From Rhynchopus sp. YZ270_cl-10 (Eukaryota; Euglenozoa; Diplonemea; Diplonemida; Diplonemidae), in contig OZ037924.1 of NCBI GenBank assembly GCA_964035575.1, positions 806,001-870,000 on the forward strand: a DNA stretch of 64,000 nt. Reading direction: 5' to 3'. Shown piece by piece: positions 41,970-52,869 of the stretch (within the stretch, counting starts at the first letter, position 1; each line of letters begins with the position of its first letter). Below the pieces are notes generated by a model. It saw only the letters and a list, made by a program, of their open reading frames with translations. It was not told the origin of the DNA and ran no database searches. The position numbers were made by a program, and so were the translations under genes.

Positions 41970-44900
41970 ATTTTGCACTCAGAAATGTGAGATGCATATT
42001 TTTGATCGTCCGACCCCGCAATTGAACGTTTCGAATCGGCCGGATCCAAAGAAATAAAAATCCAGAAAAAAAATTTTTTTTCCAAAAAAAATATCAAGGT
42101 GAGCGTATTTTTGTTTTGGCTCTCGGTGAGGTGGGTGTGTGGCATGTAATGTTTCCCACCCGAAAACCAGCGGAAGTGAATTTCCGAGCTCCCCGCTTTT
42201 CACCATAAAAAAAATCGACCACTTTAGTGGAGTAGAAGTCAATTTAAAGTTGCTCCATGGGTCTTTATACAGTAACGTATAGGGATTTCAGTGCAGAAAA
42301 GGGGGTCGGCTCCACCAAAAGTTGCGTACCGTGGAATGTGTTTCCGGGCTAAAAAAATGGTCGGAATTGAAAGATTTGTAAAAAATAAATCCAAAGAAAA
42401 AAAAAATCGAAAACTTTCTTCAAAAAAAATCCAATTTAGAGACGCCACTGTGTTGCTACCCAAAGAGGAGAATTCCTTAAGAAACCTGCATAGAAAGGTG
42501 AAAAAAGGGGTCGGCTCCACCTAAAGTTGCATACCATGGAGTGTGTTTCCGGGCTAAAAAATTTGTCCGAATTGAAGGATTTGTAAAAAATAAATCCAAA
42601 GAAACAAAAATCGAAAACTTTCTCCAAAAAAAAATCAATTTACAAACGCCACTGTGTTGCGACTAAAAGAGGAGGTTTTCTTAAGGGAGTCCTTAAGAAA
42701 CCTGCATAGAAACGTTCCCAAAGGGGGGTACCACAGCCAAAAATCACCTAACCATCCACAGAGGCACAAAAAAAATCGTGCGACCCCGGAATTGAACGTT
42801 TTCGTAACCGATCTTTCCAAAGAAATAAAAATCGAAAAAAAGATAGTGGAGCACACTCTAGGGTGGCTACACTAATACAACCAAGTTTTCAAAAATCGAA
42901 AAAAAAAAAAAATCGGGGGAAAAAATTCATAAAATCCATCAGTCTACGGACAGTTGCATTTGCGACCCAGGCCGTGCATTGTTGATCCCCGAAAATGGGC
43001 GGAAGTGAATTTCCGGATCGATCTGAAAAAATTCCGGGGTCGCAACATTTTTTTGGCGGATTTTTTATCACTTTAAACTGGCTCCAGAAACAGGCTTTTC
43101 TATACGCAAAGTCGTGGAATGTATGATATATATTTTACCACCTGATTTTGACCCGGTATTTGCAAGCAGTTTAACACCGGCAAACATGGGTCAAACCCGC
43201 CGTCCTACCCAAGGACAATTTTGCTCACGGTTTTATTTTTTTCTTTCTCTGGATGGGAATTGTGTGTTCTCAATTCAAATGGTTTGCCTAAGATCTTAGC
43301 TACCATGATCTTAAAATATTTTTCCATTTTGCACTTCGACGGTTTGCTTGAGAACCGACCACCTTTAATTCGATATACGTTGACACCGCATTTAAGTTTT
43401 ATTACAAGGTGACTAAACACGAGATGCTAGGTTCATCTTGTCAACTTTTCTTTTGTTATCATTATAGCTCTCACAAGCCTTCTTTGCACAGTGGCCCTGT
43501 TGGGAAATTACACGTGTCATAGCCTGTTGTACCCCGGCAAGCAATTTCCCAACAGGGGCACCGTGTAGGGAAAGGGTGCAGTACTGCATCCCGTGCGCTT
43601 TCCTTTTGTTTTTGTTTTTGTTTTTGTTTTTGTTTTTGTTTTTGTTTTTGTTTTTGTTTTTTGTTTCGATTTTTTTTGTGATGGATATGAATTGATTTTT
43701 TTGGGTTCAATTGTGGTCAAAGTGACTAAGCACGAGAGGCTTAAGTTCATCCTTAAGAAATTTTCTGTTGGAAAGAAGTAAAAAAGGCTCCATTTTTTTG
43801 ACAAACATGGGGACAAAACAATAGTTCAGATTTTGTCTCATCATTTGTGTTTCTATTTGCCCCCGACCAGGCTAACTCATTCCAGGGCTGGGCACTAGAA
43901 ATGGCTGTTGCTGTCAAGTACTGCACGGTGGGATAAAACAATACACATGGCTCTGACCACTTCACCCAACCACCAACTGTAATGTCACCTCCCTCTCTCC
44001 CTTGTAATAGGTGATATGCTGCAGGAACTATGCGATTGACGTTCAAATACAGAAGACGTGTTGCGGATGTGCCAACTGTTTGCTCATTAACCTCTCAGTC
44101 ACAAGGAATGAATATTATTGTCACTTTCTTTCTTTGGTGACTAAGAGCTATCTGATGGTCATCTGCCCAAACTTTTTCTTTTTGCTTTTTTGAAAAATTG
44201 TTGGAATAGTGTAGTTGCCACATGTGCAAGATCCACTGTCCCTAAAATATTTTTTGTATGTCTCTCAGTGTGTTGTGCTTCAATTATTTGATTCGCTTTC
44301 CAGCAAGAGTGGTATCGTCGTACCTACCGGATGTTTTCTCAGTGTCATATTTATTGGTTCGATCGACCCCTCACTTTGTTTGTTTGTTTGTTTGTTTGAT
44401 TGATTTTTTGAAAATGTGTGAATGTGCCTAAGAAGGTAACTATTTAGAACACATGTGCATGCATCTCTCAAGATTTGTCAACTCTCTCCTCTTTGATTTG
44501 AAAGAAAATGAAACTATTTTGTTCTTTCTACCTCTCATCCCCGCAACCCCTGCCTGTAACGACACATTGTGTGTATGAAACATAGCGCACTTAGTCGCGC
44601 AGCTGGGTAGTGCATTACCGTATTTGTCCCCCTTACATGCAAAGTGATAAAAAAACCAACAAAAAAAAAAAAAAAAAAAAAAAAACACACAAGCCAACGA
44701 TTGATCTCGGACAGCAAGAATTTTGTGCTGAATCGCGCTTGCGCTTGTGCCAAACGGAATTCGACTCTTATTTGGCTACATTCAACGCAAAACGCTTGTC
44801 TAATAAAGAGATCACTTGGCGGTTATTACTGTTTGGTTTTGTTGATCACGGGACATTAAACGTTCATCTTGCGTTTATATTTCCTCTCTTTCCCTTGCTG

Positions 44901-45346
44901 CCTGCGTTTGATAAGTCCCCTCACTTTATTTGCGCAGCATTTGTTTCCCTTTTGTTGTGTTGTGTTTTTTGATTTGCTTTGCTTGGGTTTTGAGTGTTCA
45001 CTGTGCAAACAATTTGGCCGAGTCATTCATCTGTGCTGCTGCCTGCAATATGCTAGGGCAGGGACACAAGGGTGAAAGAGGACAGGCACCTTTCCAGATG
45101 GAGGTGCTTTGGTTCATGAAGAAATTATACCTGCAGCGAGGGTGGTCGGCCGTTTTTTTTTTATACCTGAACACAATTTTTTCCCCCGTTTGCAAGCTGA
45201 TGGCACAAAGAAACCATATTCATTTAATTATTTAACAAAAGAGCTTTGTGTCCCATGTTTTGCATTGTTTACCGCCGTACTGGGTGGTTACCATCCTTAC
45301 ACTACTCACACATGGGCACAGAATATTTTTCAAAAAGGTATAAGAA
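41970..45346 (+). repeat. 3.38-kb duplicated block, copy 1
   Basis: Nearly base-for-base the same as 47509-50884; only homopolymer lengths seem to differ. Inside are two direct units of about 208 bp (from about 42300 and 42508, starting GGGTCGGCTCCACC), a GTTTTT repeat (about 43600-43660), hairpin elements at 43405 and 43716, and a segment (about 44280-44900) related to the regions upstream of B2 and B3. The block ends GGTATAAGAA just before the leader of B4. No gene recognised inside. Confidence 0.95.
43405..43762 (+). repeat. two hairpin element copies
   Basis: The copy at 43405 (AAGGTGACTAAACACGAGAT, GGTTCATCTTGTCAAC) has a partly lost stem. The copy at 43716 has CTAAGC (43726-43731) against GCTTAA with loop ACGAGAG, then GTTCATCC. 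They recur at 48944 and 49255, and the first also at 46932. Confidence 0.7.
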
Positions 45347-45485
45347 ATGGATGTAGTGGACTGCATGGCTGGTCCACCCGGTACAGCACCAAGGTACACC
45401 GTCACGAGCGGGCTGGTGTATTTCGAATAAACTTTTCCAACCCACCCTTCATCACTTCCACAGGGCCACCCCCACTGCACACACC

Positions 45486-46547
45486 ATGCCTGCGAAACGC
45501 CTCCTCCTCACGCTTCTGTGCCTTGCCACCACACATGCAGAAATGATCACCGTTGAGACTGACCCGATGTACATCCTCCCGGAGGCGAACTACAGCTTCA
45601 GCTTCGACGTCCCTGACTCACACACACTGCTCAGTCGCCTCTACGTTGTGCGTCTCACCACCAACACGTGCAGTGCCGTCCCCTTCGTGGTTGTTCTGCT
45701 TGACACAGTAACTTATGCCGCTGAACTCCCACGCTATTCATCACAGTGGTCGTTTTTTATTGGTGAAAATATGACTGATGAAAACGTGCAGGCAATGGTC
45801 ACTATGGAAAACTGCGCTTCTTTTGTCAAAGTTGTGGCAGAGTTTTACCACGTCGACGATGAGACGACTATTGTCAAGAGCGATCCGATGCTTATTCGAG
45901 GAGATGAAGGTACCTCTTTCGACGTCAAAATCCCATTCAATGCAACCTATATGTCGAAAACAGCGGCACGCCTCTTGCACACAGTGAACTGTGTATTGCC
46001 CCTCCATGTTGGTATCTCTATCTACATCACTGGTTCACACACACAGTATAGCTTCGATACGACGGTGGATGTAGGCGGCACTTTGTCACTTGATCGGGGG
46101 CATTTAGTCACTCTGGAATCGTACGACAGAGAGATGACGTTTCGAGTGTGGGTAGGAAACACTTTCGCTTCTCCGTCGTGTGTTGCAAACTTTGACGTTG
46201 AGCTGAGCATGCACCATGTCGACATCCCTGCAACATTTGTACCCAGCACTGCAGCACCCTGGACGTACACACCCTTCTCTCCTCCCCACGTGTACACACC
46301 TATTCCTCCGGCTGACTTCCACGTCAATTGGAATTTCCTCGTCGCTTGCGTGGTTATTGTGGTTGGCATCTGCGTTACCATCATGATCTACTTATTCTGC
46401 CAAAGAAGACGTGCCCAGAGCAACGCACACCCTGTCGTTGCAACTACAGTGCCTGGCCTAGTTGTAGACGCAGAGGTGCAGGGTGTTTGTGTCGATGACA
46501 CCCTGACTACTGGCACGGAACGGTCAACGCTTCTGCAAAGGGGATAA
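45486..46547 (+). CDS. family B surface protein B4
   Basis: A 353-aa member with signal peptide MPAKRLLLTLLCLATTHA. The domain 1 patch is TYAAELPRYSSQWSFFIG. The first part of domain 2 resembles B2 (GDEGTSFDVKIPFNATYMSK) and its middle is private (YITGSHTQYSFDTTVDVGG). Stalk PWTYTPFSPPHVYTPIPP, TM VACVVIVVGICVTIMIYLFC and tail ERSTLLQRG nearly match B3. It thus looks like a mosaic of B2-like and B3-like parts. Acceptor-like CTTCCACAG lies 25 bases before the ATG; the upstream region is the 3.38-kb duplicated block. Confidence 0.87.
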   Translation: MPAKRLLLTLLCLATTHAEMITVETDPMYILPEANYSFSFDVPDSHTLLSRLYVVRLTTNTCSAVPFVVVLLDTVTYAAELPRYSSQWSFFIGENMTDENVQAMVTMENCASFVKVVAEFYHVDDETTIVKSDPMLIRGDEGTSFDVKIPFNATYMSKTAARLLHTVNCVLPLHVGISIYITGSHTQYSFDTTVDVGGTLSLDRGHLVTLESYDREMTFRVWVGNTFASPSCVANFDVELSMHHVDIPATFVPSTAAPWTYTPFSPPHVYTPIPPADFHVNWNFLVACVVIVVGICVTIMIYLFCQRRRAQSNAHPVVATTVPGLVVDAEVQGVCVDDTLTTGTERSTLLQRG

Positions 46548-46660
46548 AGGGGAGGAAGGAAGGTTCTATCTTTGAACAACATGAGGCAGATGTGTGCGAC
46601 GAAGTACAGTGAAGAGATGAGGTTGTGTGTGAGCTCCCAATGGGGTTTATCTTTGCTTTT

Positions 46661-47158
46661 TTTACCACCTGATTTTGACCCGGTATTTGCAAGCAGTTTA
46701 ACACCGGCAAACATGGGTCAAACCCGCCGTCCTACCCAAGGACAATTTTGCTCACGGTTTTATTTTTTTCTTTCTCTGGATGGGAATTGTGTGTTCTCAA
46801 TTCAAATGGTTTGCCTAAGATCTTAGCTACCATGATCTTAAAATATTTTTCCATTTTGCACTTCGACGGTTTGCTTGAGAACCGACCACCTTTAATTCGA
46901 TATACGTTGACACCGCATTTAAGTTTTATTACAAGGTGACTAAACACGAGATGCTAGGTTCATCTTGTCAACTTTTCTTTTGTTATCATTATAGCTCTCA
47001 CAAGCCTTCTTTGCACAGTGGCCCTGTTGGGAAATTACACGTGTCATAGCCTGTTGTACCCCGGCAAGCAATTTCCCAACAGGGGCACCGTGTAGGGAAA
47101 GGGTGCAGTACTGCATCCCGTGCGCTTTCCTTTTGTTTTTGTTTTTGTTTTTGTTTTT
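46661..47158 (+). repeat. third, partial copy of the duplicated block
   Basis: Matches 43134-43635 and 48673-49174, from TTTACCACCTGATTTTG to the GTTTTT repeat, where it ends in a T run. On the left it joins the B4 3' flank at a T run, the same point at which the otherwise equal B3 flank diverges (about 38227). Confidence 0.9.
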
Positions 47159-47508
47159 TTTTTTTTTTTTTTTTTTTTACTGGTTTTCTTCCTTGCTTTC
47201 GTATTTTTTGTTTTCTTTATCTATGTGGATCCCCCCCAGTGAACCGTTAGGGACCCCGCTCTGCCGTGGCAGTCGTGGTTAGCGTTGTCATGTTTGTCTG
47301 TAGCACACAAGTAAGAAGAGAGACTCTAGGTCTCATTGGCGTCTGTTTCTCAAAAGTTTGGTTGTTGTTCTACTCTTGTGGGTTGCCGTTAAACGGAAGC
47401 GCCTCCCCATTTACCACGAAAATCGGGGGGAACATACAGGCTGCACAGATCTCCCCCCACTATGTGGCAGTCGAGCCTTGTTACGTGGCTCCCTGGCCTG
47501 ACTGCGAG
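47159..47508. other. unique 350-bp filler between repeat copies
   Basis: Not part of any duplicated block. A short open frame starts near 47266 but has no protein-like character. Nothing else seen. Confidence 0.4.
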
Positions 47509-50500
47509 ATTTTGCACTCAGAAATGTGAGATGCATATTTTTGATCGTCCGACCCCGCAATTGAACGTTTCGAATCGGCCGGATCCAAAGAAATAAAAAT
47601 CCAGAAAAAAAATTTTTTTTCCAAAAAAAATATCAAGGTGAGCGTATTTTTGTTTTGGCTCTCGGTGAGGTGGGTGTGTGGCATGTAATGTTTCCCACCC
47701 GAAAACCAGCGGAAGTGAATTTCCGAGCTCCCCGCTTTTCACCATAAAAAAAATCGACCACTTTAGTGGAGTAGAAGTCAATTTAAAGTTGCTCCATGGG
47801 TCTTTATACAGTAACGTATAGGGATTTCAGTGCAGAAAAGGGGGTCGGCTCCACCAAAAGTTGCGTACCGTGGAATGTGTTTCCGGGCTAAAAAAATGGT
47901 CGGAATTGAAAGATTTGTAAAAAATAAATCCAAAGAAAAAAAAAATCGAAAACTTTCTTCAAAAAAAATCCAATTTAGAGACGCCACTGTGTTGCTACCC
48001 AAAGAGGAGAATTCCTTAAGAAACCTGCATAGAAAGGTGAAAAAAGGGGTCGGCTCCACCTAAAGTTGCATACCATGGAGTGTGTTTCCGGGCTAAAAAA
48101 TTTGTCCGAATTGAAGGATTTGTAAAAAATAAATCCAAAGAAACAAAAATCGAAAACTTTCTCCAAAAAAAAATCAATTTACAAACGCCACTGTGTTGCG
48201 ACTAAAAGAGGAGGTTTTCTTAAGGGAGTCCTTAAGAAACCTGCATAGAAACGTTCCCAAAGGGGGGTACCACAGCCAAAAATCACCTAACCATCCACAG
48301 AGGCACAAAAAAAATCGTGCGACCCCGGAATTGAACGTTTTCGTAACCGATCTTTCCAAAGAAATAAAAATCGAAAAAAAGATAGTGGAGCACACTCTAG
48401 GGTGGCTACACTAATACAACCAAGTTTTCAAAAATCGAAAAAAAAAAAAAATCGGGGGAAAAAATTCATAAAATCCATCAGTCTACGGACAGTTGCATTT
48501 GCGACCCAGGCCGTGCATTGTTGATCCCCGAAAATGGGCGGAAGTGAATTTCCGGATCGATCTGAAAAAATTCCGGGGTCGCAACATTTTTTTGGCGGAT
48601 TTTTTATCACTTTAAACTGGCTCCAGAAACAGGCTTTTCTATACGCAAAGTCGTGGAATGTATGATATATATTTTACCACCTGATTTTGACCCGGTATTT
48701 GCAAGCAGTTTAACACCGGCAAACATGGGTCAAACCCGCCGTCCTACCCAAGGACAATTTTGCTCACGGTTTTATTTTTTTCTTTCTCTGGATGGGAATT
48801 GTGTGTTCTCAATTCAAATGGTTTGCCTAAGATCTTAGCTACCATGATCTTAAAATATTTTTCCATTTTGCACTTCGACGGTTTGCTTGAGAACCGACCA
48901 CCTTTAATTCGATATACGTTGACACCGCATTTAAGTTTTATTACAAGGTGACTAAACACGAGATGCTAGGTTCATCTTGTCAACTTTTCTTTTGTTATCA
49001 TTATAGCTCTCACAAGCCTTCTTTGCACAGTGGCCCTGTTGGGAAATTACACGTGTCATAGCCTGTTGTACCCCGGCAAGCAATTTCCCAACAGGGGCAC
49101 CGTGTAGGGAAAGGGTGCAGTACTGCATCCCGTGCGCTTTCCTTTTGTTTTTGTTTTTGTTTTTGTTTTTGTTTTTGTTTTTGTTTTTGTTTTTGTTTTT
49201 TGTTTCGATTTTTTTTGTGATGGATATGAATTGATTTTTTTGGGTTCAATTGTGGTCAAAGTGACTAAGCACGAGAGGCTTAAGTTCATCCTTAAGAAAT
49301 TTTCTGTTGGAAAGAAGTAAAAAAGGCTCCATTTTTTTGACAAACATGGGGACAAAACAATAGTTCAGATTTTGTCTCATCATTTGTGTTTCTATTTGCC
49401 CCCGACCAGGCTAACTCATTCCAGGGCTGGGCACTAGAAATGGCTGTTGCTGTCAAGTACTGCACGGTGGGATAAAACAATACACATGGCTCTGACCACT
49501 TCACCCAACCACCAACTGTAATGTCACCTCCCTCTCTCCCTTGTAATAGGTGATATGCTGCAGGAACTATGCGATTGACGTTCAAATACAGAAGACGTGT
49601 TGCGGATGTGCCAACTGTTTGCTCATTAACCTCTCAGTCACAAGGAATGAATATTATTGTCACTTTCTTTCTTTGGTGACTAAGAGCTATCTGATGGTCA
49701 TCTGCCCAAACTTTTTCTTTTTGCTTTTTTGAAAAATTGTTGGAATAGTGTAGTTGCCACATGTGCAAGATCCACTGTCCCTAAAATATTTTTTGTATGT
49801 CTCTCAGTGTGTTGTGCTTCAATTATTTGATTCGCTTTCCAGCAAGAGTGGTATCGTCGTACCTACCGGATGTTTTCTCAGTGTCATATTTATTGGTTCG
49901 ATCGACCCCTCACTTTGTTTGTTTGTTTGTTTGTTTGATTGATTTTTTGAAAATGTGTGAATGTGCCTAAGAAGGTAACTATTTAGAACACATGTGCATG
50001 CATCTCTCAAGATTTGTCAACTCTCTCCTCTTTGATTTGAAAGAAAATGAAACTATTTTGTTCTTTCTACCTCTCATCCCCGCAACCCCTGCCTGTAACG
50101 ACACATTGTGTGTATGAAACATAGCGCACTTAGTCGCGCAGCTGGGTAGTGCATTACCGTATTTGTCCCCCTTACATGCAAAGTGATAAAAAAACCAACA
50201 AAAAAAAAAAAAAAAAAAAAAAACACACAAGCCAACGATTGATCTCGGACAGCAAGAATTTTGTGCTGAATCGCGCTTGCGCTTGTGCCAAACGGAATTC
50301 GACTCTTATTTGGCTACATTCAACGCAAAACGCTTGTCTAATAAAGAGATCACTTGGCGGTTATTACTGTTTGGTTTTGTTGATCACGGGACATTAAACG
50401 TTCATCTTGCGTTTATATTTCCTCTCTTTCCCTTGCTGCCTGCGTTTGATAAGTCCCCTCACTTTATTTGCGCAGCATTTGTTTCCCTTTTGTTGTGTTG

Positions 50501-50884
50501 TGTTTTTTGATTTGCTTTGCTTGGGTTTTGAGTGTTCACTGTGCAAACAATTTGGCCGAGTCATTCATCTGTGCTGCTGCCTGCAATATGCTAGGGCAGG
50601 GACACAAGGGTGAAAGAGGACAGGCACCTTTCCAGATGGAGGTGCTTTGGTTCATGAAGAAATTATACCTGCAGCGAGGGTGGTCGGCCGTTTTTTTTTT
50701 ATACCTGAACACAATTTTTTCCCCCGTTTGCAAGCTGATGGCACAAAGAAACCATATTCATTTAATTATTTAACAAAAGAGCTTTGTGTCCCATGTTTTG
50801 CATTGTTTACCGCCGTACTGGGTGGTTACCATCCTTACACTACTCACACATGGGCACAGAATATTTTTCAAAAAGGTATAAGAA
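47509..50884 (+). repeat. 3.38-kb duplicated block, copy 2
   Basis: Near-identical copy of 41970-45346, offset 5,538-5,539. It ends at the same GGTATAAGAA, but here the next sequence is the start of a family A gene instead of the B-type leader. Confidence 0.95.
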
Positions 50885-50897
50885 GTATTCATACACA

Positions 50898-51884
50898 ATG
50901 CCGCACACACTCTTCCTTGCAGCACTCTGCCTGACACTGCTGACCGTAGACGCCGAGCAGGTTGTGCAGACAGCAGAGGTCGACATTGCAGCAAATACGC
51001 ACCACGTCTTCACCTTCGAAACACCTTTGACAGCCACCCTCCTCAAGTCGGTGTCTCTTGTGAACGTTGCACAGCAGGGATCATGCGGGAACAAGGAAGT
51101 GCCTCTGTCAGTGGAGCTCGCAGGAAAAGTGCACAACCCAAAGATTGGCTTCAACAACTCGGAGTGGGTGCAGTTTGTGGGGACAAACACGAGCAGCTCT
51201 GTCACGACCGTGGGTGTCACTGTTCTGAACTGTGCTTCCCGTCTGAAGGCTGTGGCGGTGTTCTACACTGTCGACCCGAAGCCTGTTGTTGTGTCCTCTG
51301 AACCAAAGGTGATCGGAGCAAGGAGGGGGCGAATGCTGGATGTTCACGTGCCTCTTGGCTCTTCGTATGTAACGGATGTGACGCTACGTCTGCTGAACCT
51401 TGTGAACTGCGACGACACGCCGTTTGAGGTGTACCTCATTGCGGCTGCACCAACCAACGCTACCTTCACCGAGGTGGGCGACGCCCTGGCAGTCAGCTAC
51501 GATGCCCTGCTGCAACCCGACGTCTTCCGCAGGCTCTCCGTGCCTGCATTCGTTTCCGTCTCGGGCCTCCCCTCCACCTGCATCGCAAACTTCGTGGTGG
51601 ACGTGGACTGCCACCACGTCGACATCCCCCTCACTGGTGCACCGCCCACAGCTGTACCCACCACACCGTGGCCTGCAACCACACCCACCCCCTTGGACCT
51701 CCATAACTTCGACTGGGCGATCTTCTTCATTGTGCTGGGCAGTGGAGGTGCAGTCTTTCTGGTTGCTGGTGCCGTGGCCTACATGAGAATCCGGCATGAT
51801 ATGACAAGAACAGTCGTGCACGGCGTGGTAGTGCAAAGTGATGTCGAACGGCCGCCTTGCGAGGCGTCGTCGTTGCTCCAGTAA
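50898..51884 (+). CDS. family A surface protein A5, behind a B-type upstream region
   Basis: A 328-aa member with signal peptide MPHTLFLAALCLTLLTVDA. Domain 1 carries the variable patch NKEVPLSVELAGKVHNPK, closest to A2. Domain 2 is strongly diverged (RGRMLDVHVPLGSSYVTDVT and FEVYLIAAAPTNATFTEVGD) but keeps LNLVNC and TCIANFVVDVDCHHVDI. Stalk and TM resemble A3 (NFDWAIFFIVLGSGGAVFLV). The tail ends CEASSLLQ, which fits [DE]xxxLL. The usual family A leader (AACAG/ATAAAAACACTC) is missing: the sequence jumps from the duplicated block directly to GTATTCATACACAATG. It may therefore be expressed under a family B type upstream region. Confidence 0.87.
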   Translation: MPHTLFLAALCLTLLTVDAEQVVQTAEVDIAANTHHVFTFETPLTATLLKSVSLVNVAQQGSCGNKEVPLSVELAGKVHNPKIGFNNSEWVQFVGTNTSSSVTTVGVTVLNCASRLKAVAVFYTVDPKPVVVSSEPKVIGARRGRMLDVHVPLGSSYVTDVTLRLLNLVNCDDTPFEVYLIAAAPTNATFTEVGDALAVSYDALLQPDVFRRLSVPAFVSVSGLPSTCIANFVVDVDCHHVDIPLTGAPPTAVPTTPWPATTPTPLDLHNFDWAIFFIVLGSGGAVFLVAGAVAYMRIRHDMTRTVVHGVVVQSDVERPPCEASSLLQ

Positions 51885-51992
51885 AGCGTCGCAACCGTTC
51901 TGTTAGTGCTGCGTGTGGTGTGCAGAGGTTGAGAGACGTTGATGCAGTAATGTGTTTATGGGCATACATCAGAAGCACAAAAAACGGATTTC

Positions 51993-52028
<36 letters not shown>

Positions 52029-52869
52029 ACACACACATATTCCCTGGAGGTATTTGCTTCTTTTACGTGGGATGGATGTGAAAGCTTCCCTCTGAAAACA
52101 ACACTATTTTGTTGTGAGGTAGATCCAGGTTAGTGCGTTCTCTTGCCTAACCCCCCTCTGGCATTTTTTCGATTCAAATTAACCCTGAAGTGCTTGGTTT
52201 TTTTGTTCCATTATTACTTAAGGTGCCGCTTAGGCTCATCTTGCAATTTTTTTTTAACCCCCTCCCCTCGTTGTCTACGTCACACAGTGGCGTTTTGTTT
52301 CTTTTTTTTTTTTCCTCCATCCCCATCTTGCTTTCTTTAATGAATTCTTCTATCTTCTTGTTTCGTCCAATCGCATAAAGCAAGTGTATCCTTCTGATTC
52401 AGACCCTGCGTTCAGATGTACCACAAAAGGTTCACTCTGTTTTGCAAAAAGGGTTTTATTTTTTCGGTGTCAAATGTCGAGAGGCATTTGTGTCACCTTA
52501 AGCTTCGCTCTGATTATTTCTTGTTGTTTTTTTTAAAATTGGTCAAAGCGGTGTTCTCATTGGCAATGTTGCCTCAATATCGGAGTGTTCGTGTAACCGC
52601 TGTAGACAATCATCCTTTTTTCTTAGTTCTGGGCCCGATGTATTATTAGTCACGCATCAAAAAAAAAAAAAAAATGGTACAGTCACGAGAGGGCTTTGTA
52701 TCAAAGTCATTTTGTAGGCCCTTTAGTGAACGTACACTGCTTACCCCAATGATTTGTTGCAATGGAATGACTAAAGCAGAGAAGCTTAGGAGCGTCTTAC
52801 AAACCTTTGTTGTTTTTTGTTGTTGTTTTTTTTTTTTTTTTTTTATCCAAGATGTGTGTGCACGAGAGT
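51885..52869. other. spacer after A5
   Basis: Contains an A run (about 51998-52027), hairpin-like copies at 52214-52255, 52469-52500 and 52765-52805, and a CACGAGAGGGCTTTG relative at 52675-52710. No gene recognised. Confidence 0.5.
52469..52805 (+). repeat. two further hairpin elements with altered stems
   Basis: At 52471-52490 CAAATG pairs perfectly with CATTTG around TCGAGAGG. At 52771-52789 CTAA pairs with TTAG, followed by GAGCGTCTTACAAACC, close to the usual downstream part. Both are on the same strand as all other copies. Confidence 0.55.

Noticed and set aside
43593-43781. Open frames with FVFVFV or KQKQKQ repeats (also at 49132)
   Set aside because: They are translations of the (GTTTTT)n simple repeat.
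47266-47529. 87-codon open frame in the filler between repeats
   Set aside because: It runs across the boundary into the duplicated block and has no start context or protein-like composition.
41970-50884. The near-identical 3.38-kb copies as a pure assembly artefact
   Set aside because: Not fully excluded, but the copies have different neighbours at both ends and differ in homopolymer length, which a simple collapse or double counting would not produce.
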